From positions 12,368,001 through 12,432,000 of the forward strand of contig JAMPIT010000856.1 in NCBI GenBank assembly GCA_026261815.1: a DNA stretch of 64,000 nt. Reading direction: 5' to 3'. The notes under the pieces are model-generated. The model was not told where the DNA came from and made no database searches. It saw nothing but the letters and a program-made list of their open reading frames with translations. Within the stretch, counting starts at the first letter, position 1. Each line of letters starts with the position of its first letter. Origin of the DNA: Monarcha castaneiventris obscurior (taxonomy: Eukaryota > Chordata > Aves > Passeriformes > Monarchidae). Position numbers and translations under genes: made by a program. This document shows positions 1 to 11,285 of this stretch, piece by piece.

Positions 1-1141
1 CTGGCTATTTACACTTTGCCTACCAGAAATTCCTCCTGCCCTTTCAGTGGTCATGTTGTTTTTCACTTTCTGTCCCAAGCAGCCATGGAACAGATGCTGT
101 TTTTCACCTCATGCTACAGTTCAGCAGTAAATGGCACTTTAGGCTGGTAGCACTTTTTTCTGCTGGTAAATTCTCTGGGTGCTGGAGGCATGTGGAGGTG
201 CTACAGTTTGATTTCCAGGAATGGTCCCCAGTTGTTCCGTGCCTTGCTGTGGAAGGATCCTGTGCCAATCCCCATTTCTCCTTACTAGCTATTATTATCT
301 CTAGCCCTTCTTATCTTAATAACATTTTATGGAATGATTCCAGTATTTATTCTCTTTCCCATCTTTCTTTTCTGGCTGCCTTTTGAAAGAGGTGCTGGGG
401 AAGGTGCTCAGCTGCTGTGAAACAGCCCATGGACAGAGAGCTCAGGGTTTTGTGCACTTCCAACTGAGAGAAACCCAGCCAAGGGCTTTTCCCATATATG
501 GGAGAGTTTCTCATTTAAATGAGTGCTATTAACTCTGGTTGTCTTCTGGTTGGTTCTTAGTTTAAAATTAACTAAGTATATGACTGATTTTTTCTCAGAG
601 TGGGTTCCAAAAGGGTCCAGGGGGCAGGAGACTGTGGTGAGGCTTGGCAGGTAGGAGGGCTGCCCCTGTGAAGCCTGCTTGCTCCAGCTAGAGTGCTCTC
701 TCTCACTTTAATACTCACCCTGTTGCCACCTTAAAGACATTTCACTCCATCAAAAAAGATGTGGTGCAAAACAAAAGGCACCAGGTCGTGCCAAGATGTA
801 TGTGGGAAGGGTAGAGAGAAGCACCAAGAATTATATGCCCAGGGACAATCAGATTTGTACCATCTTTTTTTCTATTCTTTTCTATTCTATTTGATCATGG
901 TTTGCCAAAATCAACAGCACTGAGTTTAATACAGGTGCCTTTGTTCCCAGAAATGGTCTGAAAGAAACCTGGGATTATGAATTCTTTCCCACGTCATACT
1001 GAACCTTGGGAAGCTTTCTGTGCAGCAGGTAATCCTTTTATTATTTATTTTTTCTTTTCCTGTTTGCTCTTATTAACTTCCTCTATCCAGCTTTGCTGTA
1101 GGATTTTGCTGTCCCACACCATGGTGTGACAGAGGGGCTGT
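1..1141. other. Non-coding unique sequence
   Basis: I see no gene, repeat family or structured element here. A 91-codon open frame at 111-386 has no domain, and no codon pattern that separates it from chance. The sequence is mixed AT-rich and moderate-GC DNA, as expected of avian intergenic or intronic sequence. Confidence 0.7.
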
Positions 1142-1191
1142 CTGTAAAACTAAATTTTAGGTTTACAGATGGAGCCTGTAAACCTAAATTT
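1142..1191. repeat. Composite inverted/direct repeat (overlapping palindromes)
   Basis: The arm at 1152-1168 pairs with 1176-1191 across a 7-nt loop (1169-1175). Pairing is perfect apart from one bulged T, and the core is TTAGGTTTACAG / CTGTAAACCTAA. The segment at 1142-1157 is also a near-perfect direct copy of the right arm, so three copies of a ~16-bp unit sit side by side in alternating orientation. I do not recognise it as part of a known transposon. It may be a local template-switch product or the stem of a hairpin. Confidence 0.8.
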
Positions 1192-2840
1192 GGGTGCCAA
1201 TGTGTCTTGGAAGGTCCAATCCAAATAATATCCAAGATGTGAATATTGCAAATTCGGCATGGAGAGGCTGCCAAAGAGTCACAATTTGGGATCAAGGCTG
1301 AAACAGAAAAAGGCTTTGGAAATCTGCAAGTTGCCTTCCATGCAAGCCCTTCAGGCACATTCAAACGTAGAATATGAGGACTAAGTGTGCAAATCAAAGT
1401 AATGAAAAAATTGCCTCAGTTTCACTGTTCCTTTCAAACTTGGATCTCAGCCCAAGGTCACAAATAGGTCCTGCCAGGTTTATAGACCTATAAAGAGACC
1501 CTGGGCACCGTTTTAAGTAAACCTGGACTAACTGGTGGCTTAGTATTAAAAAAATACTTGAAATCTGTGGTTCTGTGGAGTTCCAATGTGAAAGCTGGCA
1601 AAACTTGTTAAAAGGGAAAGGTGGCTGGTGGTTAATCACATACCTGAGGTGCAAGCAATGAGGGTCCCTCTCAGAGAGGTTTTTTGGGACAAGTCATGTC
1701 ACATCCTTCTGTATCAGGTTTATCATCAGAAATGACAGGATGGGAGGATTTGTCTGCCCTACCTGCCTGCCTTATTTGCAAAATAGTTTGAAAATCCCTG
1801 GAGATGGTGTAATAAGTGTTAAAATTACTTCACTCAAAGCCATTTAAAGTTTCTGTCTTTGGAAGGATAGGAAATCTCACCTTTAATACAGTGAAGAGGC
1901 AGCAGCTGACCTATTAGTTTGCATCCTACATATAGTGATCCATCAACACCAGGATCAATTTCCTGAAGGTCACTTGCTCTTTTAAATCCTGCCATCCTCT
2001 TTGAATTCAGACAGCGGGGATTTGGCTTCTCTCTCCCTCACCTGCATTTTCCCTTCTTTCTCTTTTGACAAACATAGGCATTGCAGCTTTAAGATTTTAA
2101 GACCTTTCCCAGATGGAAAAGGTCATTTGTCTTTCACTACTCAACACTTCCTTCATGAGTTCATTTAAACATTGCCAGGCATCAGAAGAACAGAACTCAG
2201 CTGTAGGGTTATCTGTGTCTTATTCCCCTTTTGTGTAGGTGGCAAAACTGATCTAGAACAAAACTGTTTGGTTCCCATAGCAATTTACAACGTGCAGCGA
2301 CCATAATACTGTACTCTTCCCACTCCTTATCTACACCTGCTATGTCTTCCTTTGCCACACAGCTAAGAGCTGTAACACTGGCACTATTTTGAATGGCATC
2401 AAGCAGGCCATTTTCCCAAGTTTCATGCAATTTCTCCCTGTTTTTGGTAAGGACAGGATGTATTTTTAATCTAAGGAGCAAAAAGCAAACGTTTTATTAG
2501 CCGCTTTCAATTGGATTCTCAATGAAAAGTTAATTAAAGGAGTGGAATGAAGAGGTATTATAGTGCATCTACTAATCTTGGTACATTATTTATATGAAAT
2601 CAGTCATCAAAATTAGTCATGTGCACTATCTTGCTGTGTGTGGTCTGGTTTGAAATGGTGTGTTTGTTTCCATCCAGCTCCACTGGATACAGTTAAGACA
2701 CACATTTGATGCGTTACGCAGTTAGATCATATTTTGAAAGTTTATTATGCTCTTTATCTCTCTGTATCTGCAGGCTCGGAGTCAAGGGACCATTAAAAGC
2801 TTTCAGCTCAGCTCTGCAGTGTGCCTGAGATGAGACAAGT
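1192..2840. other. Non-coding unique sequence
   Basis: There is no supported gene. Small antisense open frames at 1083-1397, 1394-1654 and 2209-2481 (86-104 codons) show no recognisable family. No repeat signature was found. Confidence 0.65.
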
Positions 2841-2849
2841 GACAAAAGT

Positions 2850-3360
2850 CATCCTTTCCCGTAAGTTACAGGCGCAGCTGGCTCGGAGCTGGCTCCGGGC
2901 ACATCCCCTCCAGCCCTTTGCTGGGTTTTCCTGCTGGGTGCTGGTGCTGCCCGTGGCTGCTGGGGCCAGGGGAGCAGTGGCCCTCAGCCCTGTGGCCACT
3001 GTGGCTCTGTGAGAGCAAGGGCCCTGCTGTCCCCCTGGCAGAGGCAGTGGAGGAGCATCCCTCACACCCAGCCCCAGCCCAGTCTGCAGAGCGCTGCCTG
3101 CTCCTCCAGGAATGGGATCCCTCTGGCTCTGCTGCTTTGGGATTGGGAATTGGGATTGGGAAACTCTTACCCCCTGCAGGTTCCACAGGGCCTGCTTTAT
3201 TTAACTTCTTCTCGCTTTTCTCCTCAGGATGTGCACCAAGAAGAATCAGGGCTTACCAAGTAATTTCTGGGTGGTCAATGAGCTGCCCCTTCCCTCCCCA
3301 CCTTGTCCCATCCCCTCCTGCAGGGAGAGCAGATAGAGTTACGGATCCCAGGAGAGGAGT
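2850..3360. other. GC-rich patch with overlapping open frames, not a supported gene
   Basis: This block is clearly more GC-rich than its surroundings. Because stop codons are rarer in such DNA, it carries several overlapping open frames on both strands, the longest being 148 codons on + (2918-3364). The frames conflict with one another. Their products are rich in Ala, Pro, Ser and Trp without any domain. CpG dinucleotides are few, so it is not a convincing CpG island. I treat the frames as compositional by-products. Confidence 0.6.
3137..3161 (+). repeat. (TTGGGA)4 short tandem repeat with G-quadruplex motif
   Basis: There are four copies of TTGGGA with a single extra A between copies two and three. 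The four GGG runs are separated by loops of 3, 4 and 3 nt, which satisfies the canonical G3N1-7 pattern for an intramolecular G-quadruplex on the + strand. The unit resembles, but is not, the vertebrate telomere repeat TTAGGG. Confidence 0.8.
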
Positions 3361-6300
3361 ATAGTTTAATGATCCCTCCTTAAGGTCACTGTCAATGCTG
3401 TTTCATAAATTGACCTACTAGGGGCTTCTGTGAGAGCAGTGCTGTTAACTGGACACGGAGGGGTGTAGCGTTACAGAGCTGTGCATGGAAGTCGCCCACT
3501 TAAATCACTGAAGCATTTTAATTGACATTCAGTGACTCTCCTTTTCTAACAGCTGCCTTTAATAGAGCGAGCACTGCTAATGCCAGTCATGGGGCTGCTC
3601 TGTCCTCCCTGCCACAGATCCTGCTTGAGCTGCAGGGAGAGCTCAGTGCCTGAGAAACGCACCTGAAAATATCATTTATTCACTGCAAAGGGCGAGTGTA
3701 AGAGCACAGCCACTCGCTCAACACAGCACATGCTGTGAGCAAGGGCAGCTTGGATGGGAAGAGCCAGGTTAGGAAATAAGAAATCAGTGTCCACCTTGGC
3801 TGTGGGCTGCTCAGCTCAGGGGTGGCTTGAGGCTCTCTGTGAGTTTTCCCTGGAAGATGTGGAAGAGTTTGCCTGCTCGTTCTGGGGAGAAGGGAAAGTC
3901 ATGCAGGGAGGTGGGGTGGTATTCCAGCTGATCCCCTTTCCCTTGAGTGCTTCCTAACCTTCCCTCATTGATGTCCTTCAAACCTATTCCATTTTTAACT
4001 TGTGAAAGACTTTTCAAATTTCACATCAGCATCTCCTTGTTTGAGGACAACACACTTTTGGAGACACTTGTTAATGTGGCAATAATTTCATGTACTCCAG
4101 CTTTACTCTGCAACAGCAAATCACCAAATACTCTTTCACCATCAGACTGCTTTGCTTGCTTGTGGGCAACTTAAGAATTGATAGAAGGACATGACAGGAA
4201 ATCCATCTTGCAGGCTCAGACTGGACATATTGATCCTACAGAATGAGGATTAGTGCTCTTGAGCATCTCTCCACTAACCATAGCAACAGGAGAAGTGTCT
4301 ATATCTGCAAAAGGGAAAAATAAAGAGGAGAGCAAACCCCAAGACAGGGCATTTTAGACAGGAGGAAGTCTAAAATGTATTTTAGACCAAGGTACATTTC
4401 TGGTCTCTGTATATATTTTGGAATATTTTGTCTTGAAAATTCTCTTGAAATTTCAGTGCAACTTCCAGCAAAGGAACCAAGCCAAAGTCTAGATAATTTT
4501 CCATATTTTATTACCTTTTCTCATTATTTTGCTGGTTACAGTGGCTGAACCTGGGGTCAATGTCTTCAGGTTCTCACAGAGGCAGGGTTCACTCTGTGTT
4601 CCAGAATAACTACAGCAGTAAGCATAAAATGGATATCTCTTGATCAAGGATGCATCCCCTCTGACTTTTCTCATAAGATATTAATAAGAGGCATTATCAG
4701 ATTCCATTTAACAGGTGTGTGGAAGAAGGGGAAATCTCATAATCATTTAATACCTTCTGCAGGAACATCCTTCCTCAGCTTTTGCTCATTAGGAACATGA
4801 AGCCATTTTCTATTTTGTTTCCCATTTAAAGCCAAAGACAAAATTCAGGAGACAGCCACAGCAATTTATTTTCTAAGTTTTGCTTTCTTCGTGCAAAGGA
4901 ATGCCAAGGTAACCTCACAGGGTTTCATTTAAAAACAAGAGTTCAGAAGAAAAATAACATGGCTTTAGCCCACTGTCTCTATTAGTTTATTAAAATATTA
5001 GTCTTGTAGGTGTGTTAGATTGATTTGCCTTCCATGGTGTTTAAAAATAGCTGTGAGAATAATGGGCTTCATCAAAAATCATTAACTGGGACATTACTTT
5101 CATTTTTTAACCACAGAACAAAGTGTCACAGCCAGATTAAACAAGCCAGAAAGCATTTGGAGCGCACACAAACAGCCAGCAATTTTTATATATATATACC
5201 TTAACCATGGAAAATCCTGGAAGATATTAGCTGTCTTCCACTGCAGATTGGTCAGAATCCCCAAGAAAGGTCAGATTGTTCGAAGTGGCTGGTATTTGTA
5301 CCAGCTGACATGAAAAGGCTTGGTTATTTATAGTGGTTTGCCTGCATCCCCACAATGCTGAGGGACTGAATGAGATTGCAGAGATGAAAGGACAGCTCAG
5401 TCTAACAACTGCAAATAGCTGCAGCTCAGCAAACTTCTAAATTATGACATTACCAAGCCAGAGAACTGCCCAGCTTAAGCTCAGGTTTTAATCCTTGTGG
5501 GGTAACGGGATCTCATAAGAACCCTTTTTTTTGGAGGAGTGCATTTTATTTTGATAAAGTTTAGTTCCCTGTGCAGTGCAATCAAACTTTAGGGCTTCCC
5601 TTCCAAGTTTCCCTTATGAGCTGTGTCGTCTTTATCTGGTTGTGTCAGCCAGCCCCTCTGATGGAGTTGTTTTTTTTTTAGCTATAGGACTTGGACAGGG
5701 AAAGAAGAAACTGGGGTCATATGAGGAGAGTATTGGGACTGGGAAGAAATGTGGATCCAAGTTCATCAGGGTGAATGCTCACCCCTTTTTGCTGAATATT
5801 TGGTAGGCGAGTGACCCACCATAGATCAAGAGGGAGAAAAAGAAGACATTTCTGATGAAAAGGAAAACACTGATAAAACTTATGGGAAAAGATAAGGGCA
5901 GTGACCACGGCCAATAACAGCGAAAACTGGCATGAAAATCCAGGAGATCTCTCTTGAAGAAACCACCCACAACTTCCAGTTTTACTGGGCTACCCAGGTC
6001 TCTGGGGAAAAGGTGCTGTCTGCTCACCTGCAGGTCCCAAATCAGCAGGGAATGAAAGACATGGGAAGTTGGCCCAAACAGCCAAATGGAAGGGAAAGGC
6101 CCTTGCAGTCAGTTCAGCCTCATGGGAAAACTCCCATTTTTCCCCAGAAGCAGCAGGCAGGGAACAGCTGAGCTGTTGTTTCTTTAAAGCAGTTTGGTTT
6201 GGTGTAGGATGCCCTTTGGAGCACGGCTGATCAGGCCAAGTATGAGCAGGGTGTTATCTCTGAACAGCTCATGAGCCTTCCTAAAGAGATAGCCTGGAAA

Positions 6301-7643
6301 CAGCCCCAATGACTGGCCCTAATCCTAAAGCCTTCCCTCGCACAGATAAACCCCCTACAGTGAGAGGGACAGAGGAAATTACTGATATTCACTCATCTAT
6401 TTATATTTAGACAAAAGATTAAACAACTTGGAACTGCCATGCTATGTCCATGGCGAGGCTCCTGCAAACATGTGAGTGCTTGCAAGGCTTCTCTGCACAG
6501 GCTTAACTGGAAATGGGTTTGGGATTATGGACATTTTCCAGCAGAGTGTACTCCCTCAGTGAAGGAAAGCTAGGTTTGGAAAGGAAACAGACCTTTTTTT
6601 CAGGGTGTAGTTACAGAGAGCCACCATTTTGATGAAAACAAAAGATTCCTGTTGAATTTGTGTTTTTATAAAACTCTAAACAATTCCACAGACATGAAGC
6701 ATTGTCACTTTGTGAGGACTGCAGGCATGTTGAAACAAATCTTTGCAAATAGGATGTTCTGATGCTATCAGGGCAAAATCACTCAGGATTTCAATTTCAT
6801 AGGAAATTTCAACCTTTCTTCTTTTTCCGGTAAGGTACGAAAAAAGAAATAATCAGAAGATTGTAATATCCCTGGCTTCAAAGGGAAATTCCAGGTTTCA
6901 ACCAGCTTTGCTAAACCTCCCTCTACTCTTGACTGGCACTGGGCCTGTGCCAAGCTCGGTGCCTGAAAAATTTTATGGAATTACCAAATTATTTCATGAT
7001 CCCTTCTCCCTCCTTCTTACTTTGAGCAAACACTTCCTCACAAAGAACACCCATTTTGTCAGGTGATAGAAAGACACGTGAGAAGCAGCACCTCTTCTGT
7101 GTCCTGCCCCATGACACAGCATGGCAGAAGCAACCTTTGACTGGTCACCTGGAAATTCTCTGCTTTTCACCCTCATGATGTTGTTGTCAAGCGAGTTGGA
7201 CAGAGCAACTCCTGGCGTGATTGTGTTTGCATGGTTTTGAGTGATAGCTCCAAGAAGCAACTTCTGACCATTGCTAACTGCTCTAAAAAGACTTTTTAAA
7301 GGGTTTTGGTGTTGGAGGAGACATTAGCAATTGTTTTTCAGGTAGTGTTTCAGCTATTTTACTAGACGCTTGCAGACTGGACAGCCTTGCCTTTATGAAT
7401 TTGCCTTGGGCAGATTGTTGTGCTGCCAGTGCAGTTCCCACCTTTCCTCTTCCCTCACCTTCTCATCAAGTCCAAGACTTAGACCAAAAACCTGTTCTTA
7501 GGATACTCCATACGTGAAAATCAGGAGTGACAGCTCCCACACCATGGGACCCCTGCTCTGCCAGAGCGGCCTCTGCAGGGTAACATTTTCCTTCAGGACG
7601 GTCTGAAAGGACAGCACGGATCTCTGCAGGAGTGCAGTCTCAC
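3361..7643. other. Non-coding unique sequence
   Basis: About 4.3 kb without a supported gene. It contains short A/T homopolymers and a brief (TA)n run near 5188-5198. Open frames here are 60-90 codons, overlap on opposite strands (for example around 5.6-6.1 kb) and have no recognisable product. No transposon signature was seen. Confidence 0.65.
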
Positions 7644-7846
7644 CACAGAGTGGGTCAGGGTGGAAAGACCACTGGGGGTCATCTAGTCCATCTTCCCTGC
7701 TCACACAAGAGTCCCCAGAGCACACTGCTCAGGACTGTGTCCAGACCCCTTTTGGATATCTCAGGGAAGGAGACTCCACCACCTCTCTGAGCCCTGTATC
7801 TGTGCTCAGTCACCTTCACAGTAAAGAACTTCACAGATATCTTCAG
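7644..7846 (-). mobile_element. CR1 LINE fragment, 3' region
   Basis: Read on +, this segment matches the reverse complement of the avian CR1 3' region block by block. The landmarks are GGTCATCTAGTCCA, CCCAGAGCACACTGCTCAGGA, TGTCCAGACCCCTTTTGGAT, GGAGACTCCACCACCTCTCT and CACCTTCACAGTAAAGAA. The 3' end of the element lies at the left (about 7644) and the 5' truncation at the right. The terminal 8-bp tail is eroded. CR1 copies usually insert 5'-truncated and without target-site duplications. This one is non-coding and was inserted long ago, judging by its mismatches. Confidence 0.85.
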
Positions 7847-10800
7847 TTCCTTCCCCAAATGCCTGGACCTTTAACATAAATACACAACAAAACCACTCCA
7901 ATCCAGCAACTCAGAAATCCAATCTAATGATTCCAGTTTGCCCCAGGCCCCACCAAACGCAAGGCCACAGCGAACCTTTCTTCCCCAAGGAGAGATGAGT
8001 GAAGAGACTGGTGACAGATGTTAATTGAAGTGTAAAAATCACCTCTGGAAAGAGCTCAGACATGTCGTGGAGCCTCCCAGTATACATTTATTCCCTTGGA
8101 ACTTGCTTGTTGGTCCTACAATTAGCATGGAGCCTGGCCCTGCAGTGCTCAGTGTACAGGAGGTGGCATTAAGGAGGGCCTGTTTTCTTAGACTTGTTAT
8201 TTTCCTCCTTTCTATCTGCAGTGTGTATTTATGTTAATTGGAGCAATACATCTGTCCTCAGAGTTTATCAGATTCAAGGAGATAAGATATTACCATCAAA
8301 GCCTATTCTGAGCTGCGAGCTCCCCAGTAAATCAATGTAACATGAATTAAGATTGCCTTGAGATTGTCTCTAGAACATTTCATCTGCCCATATCTGGAAA
8401 GGGTTTCTAATCAGAACTCTGTCAAAAATGGCTTTAGGAATTTTCTCATGCAGCTTACAAACTCTGTGGTCTCAAACAGGCTTTAATTATCAGGGCTTCA
8501 ATGGCAGCAATTTTATGATGTTTCAGAAGTGAAATGGTTTATACTCTGGTGATAAGGACTTCATAGGAGCCAGTAAAACATAAAGCAGAATTCCACAGCA
8601 GGAGATGGATTTTTTAATGGATTTCTACAGATAATTCTTAGCCTTTTCCACCAACAGTGAAGATACATAATGTGTTAATGGGCACTTACACCTCTTTATT
8701 TTCAGTAGTTTTACCTGCAGCTCCTACATTTCACTTTGCCATTTTTAGACACAAATTCTGTCCATTTCTGTCCATTTGAATACAAAAAATGCCAAGCATA
8801 CTTCCACCCACCACAAAAAATCCACCTTTTAGGACAGCACAACACAAGCCCTGCCAGAAGCTCCACGTGGATCATAGTGGTTGTCATTCTGCACTCACAT
8901 GCTGGCCACAAGGGAAGGTAAATATGGAAGGGTGGTCTTGCATGTCAGAGCTGAAGTAAACATGTGGTAGCTTTGGGGTAGGTGAAGACCACCACTATTT
9001 ACAGGAGTAACTTCAATTATCCACTGCTGCTGAGTCTGGACCTCTAGAAGGATAAATATTTACCACTCTAAATGAAATCTATATGTCATTTAAGTGTTTG
9101 TTGGCAGTCTGTCTAGGGTAGGTTAAGGAAGAGTAAAAATTGTGTAATTGTCAAGTGGTCCTTGAACTAGAAACTTTCCCCTGTGCAGACAGGTGCTGTT
9201 TTAAACTTCTACCACCTGCAGAAATCCTCGTCTCAGTCTCATCAGAAAAGCTCAAGTTTGTCTGACAGGTGACACTGTTCTCCCTGCAGGCACTGGGGTC
9301 CAGGGCATGCCCTAGGAACTGATGAGCCCTAAGTCCTGTCCTTGCTTTGCCACCAGTCTGTGGGGTGAAAACAGGGGAACACTTTGTCCTCTGTGGTGGT
9401 GCCAGCATTACATGTGAAATGCCAGCCAAGCTTTTGCTCAAGGCCAGACTTGTCCATGAGACTTGGGTGCAGGTGCAGATGAGTCCAAAGCACAGGAAAG
9501 AAGGCAAATTTCCTTTTTCTGGACTGTGCCTTCCTCCACTTCTGCGGTGAGATGACTCCGGGTGCTATCATGAAGCGAATAAAAACACAACTTTTTTACA
9601 GTTCAGCTTTACTTTGCTGGAAGGAGTGGGTCCGACCCAGTCCCAGCCTGGACAAGCCTCTGTCATGTGAAGGTTGCTTTGATTTATGCCTGCACTTAAC
9701 AGGATCCAGGTGGCCCACGGAGAGCGTTGAGTCGTCGTCGCTCCCCGCTGCAGATGAGCGCCGGGTGTTTCTCGCCAGGTCACCCAAACAGCAATATAAT
9801 GTTGGCCATTCCATAACACTGTAAATCAGGCTGCAAACCCCCACGTTTGGAACAGCTCAAGTCATTGCCTGGGGCAACACCGCAGACACGGCTTTATTTG
9901 CTTTGAACAGAATGAAAATGAGGAATAAAAACGCTGCTTTTGACAGCAGTTTAATTTTAAATAGATGGCGTATTAAATGCTGCTTCTTAGGGCAGTGGGT
10001 TAATTATGCAACCTCTTTCCATTGCATCTTGTTTATAGGAATGGACTGAATCACCCCTGCTTGTTGTGCTTCACATCTCTCAGGGCTGGATTTCATTTTG
10101 GCAGAGCAGTCACCCCTTTGCAATATTTTGATACACATCACAATGTTTTTGTCTGCAAAGCCACGTTATCAGACTGACATTCTCAGAAAACCTCTGGGCT
10201 GAGTGGGTTTCTGGAGCTTGGCAGCTCAGGCATCTTTCCTGGTTTTTTTTTTACCATCTATTTACCACCTTCCTAAAAATACAGGTTGTTGGAGCGAGGA
10301 TAATTGATTGTACTCAAGAAACACACTGGTTTTACCACAACTTCCTTAACCCTTTGGCTGGTTTGGACACTTCTGCAACCCACAAATTCTTGTGTTTCTA
10401 TAAAGTGAGTATTTTTTAAAAACAGGTCTGTGGGGAAGCTCTGAGTGACAGGCAAGCTGCGTATGTTGATTTTTTTGGCAATTTGCTAATTAGTATCAAA
10501 ATTTAGTTGATCTATCTGGTCATAGATTATAAAGTTATTTCTCATAAGATAAAAAAAAAAGCAGTTTAAAAAAATTAAAGAAGTGGAAGACAATAAAAAT
10601 ACCTGAAAATCATATGGCTATGGGTGTTTATATTGAAGATATATATTTTTTAAATGATCTAGGAAGCTGTTCTTGAGTGCCAAGAGCAGCAGCAGAGTAT
10701 CTGTTCATACAAATACGTACACATTAATGTTTCTGACCCTTTTTACTGGGTACCCTTCTCTTTTAGGAGCACAAAGTACATTGAAAGGGCCTCATTTTCA

Positions 10801-11184
10801 CTGGCTGGAGCTCAGTGTATATTTGCACAAACCAGCTTGTATCAGAATTTGGCCCTGAAAAGATTTTTTTTCCCCCCAATGATACATAATAAATCTTCCA
10901 TCTGAGGGATTTTCAGACACGCTCCTACTTGACTCAGGAGTAGTGTTTATTGGAAAAAAACTTTGATGGAAAGGGTTTTTTTTCCCCCATCAGTAAAATG
11001 TGGTAGCGCTAAAATAATAATAAAAAGCGAAGTTTGTGAGCTCATGTTGCTTTTGGGGGAATTTCATTTCAAAAAAAGTGATGAAAAAGTTCCAATAATG
11101 TTGAAACATCCTAAATTAGCTCCATACCTGAAAAAAAGTCAGATATATTATTTTCTTTTGAACTTCTGTCATTTGTTTTTAAAA
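7847..11184. other. Non-coding unique sequence
   Basis: No supported gene. Overlapping open frames of 60-118 codons on both strands near 9.15-9.85 kb are mutually exclusive and unrecognised. The short stretch near 9720-9780 has more CpGs than its neighbours but is far too small for a CpG island. An A-run (about 10551-10560) and AT-rich tracts occur toward the right end. Confidence 0.6.
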
Positions 11185-11285
11185 ATTAATAGTATACTAA
11201 TACTAATATATATTATACTATACTAATAGTATATTATATATATAATATAATAATACTATATTATACTATACTAATATGTATTAAA
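11185..11285. repeat. AT-rich low-complexity block with internal direct and inverted repeats
   Basis: The block is built almost only from A and T with scattered C/G in the pattern ATACTAATA. The 18-bp word TATTATACTATACTAATA occurs at 11211 and again at 11259, 48 bp apart. Much of the rest is self-complementary (TATATA, TATTATA, AATATT), so the block could extrude as a hairpin. It looks like a decayed AT microsatellite. Confidence 0.8.

Noticed and set aside
2918..3364. 148-codon + frame in the GC-rich patch
   Set aside because: Overlaps comparable frames on both strands; explained by local GC content and few stop codons.
9715..9785. CpG-containing patch resembling a small promoter island
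   Set aside because: Under 100 bp and surrounded by CpG-poor sequence; far below CpG-island size.
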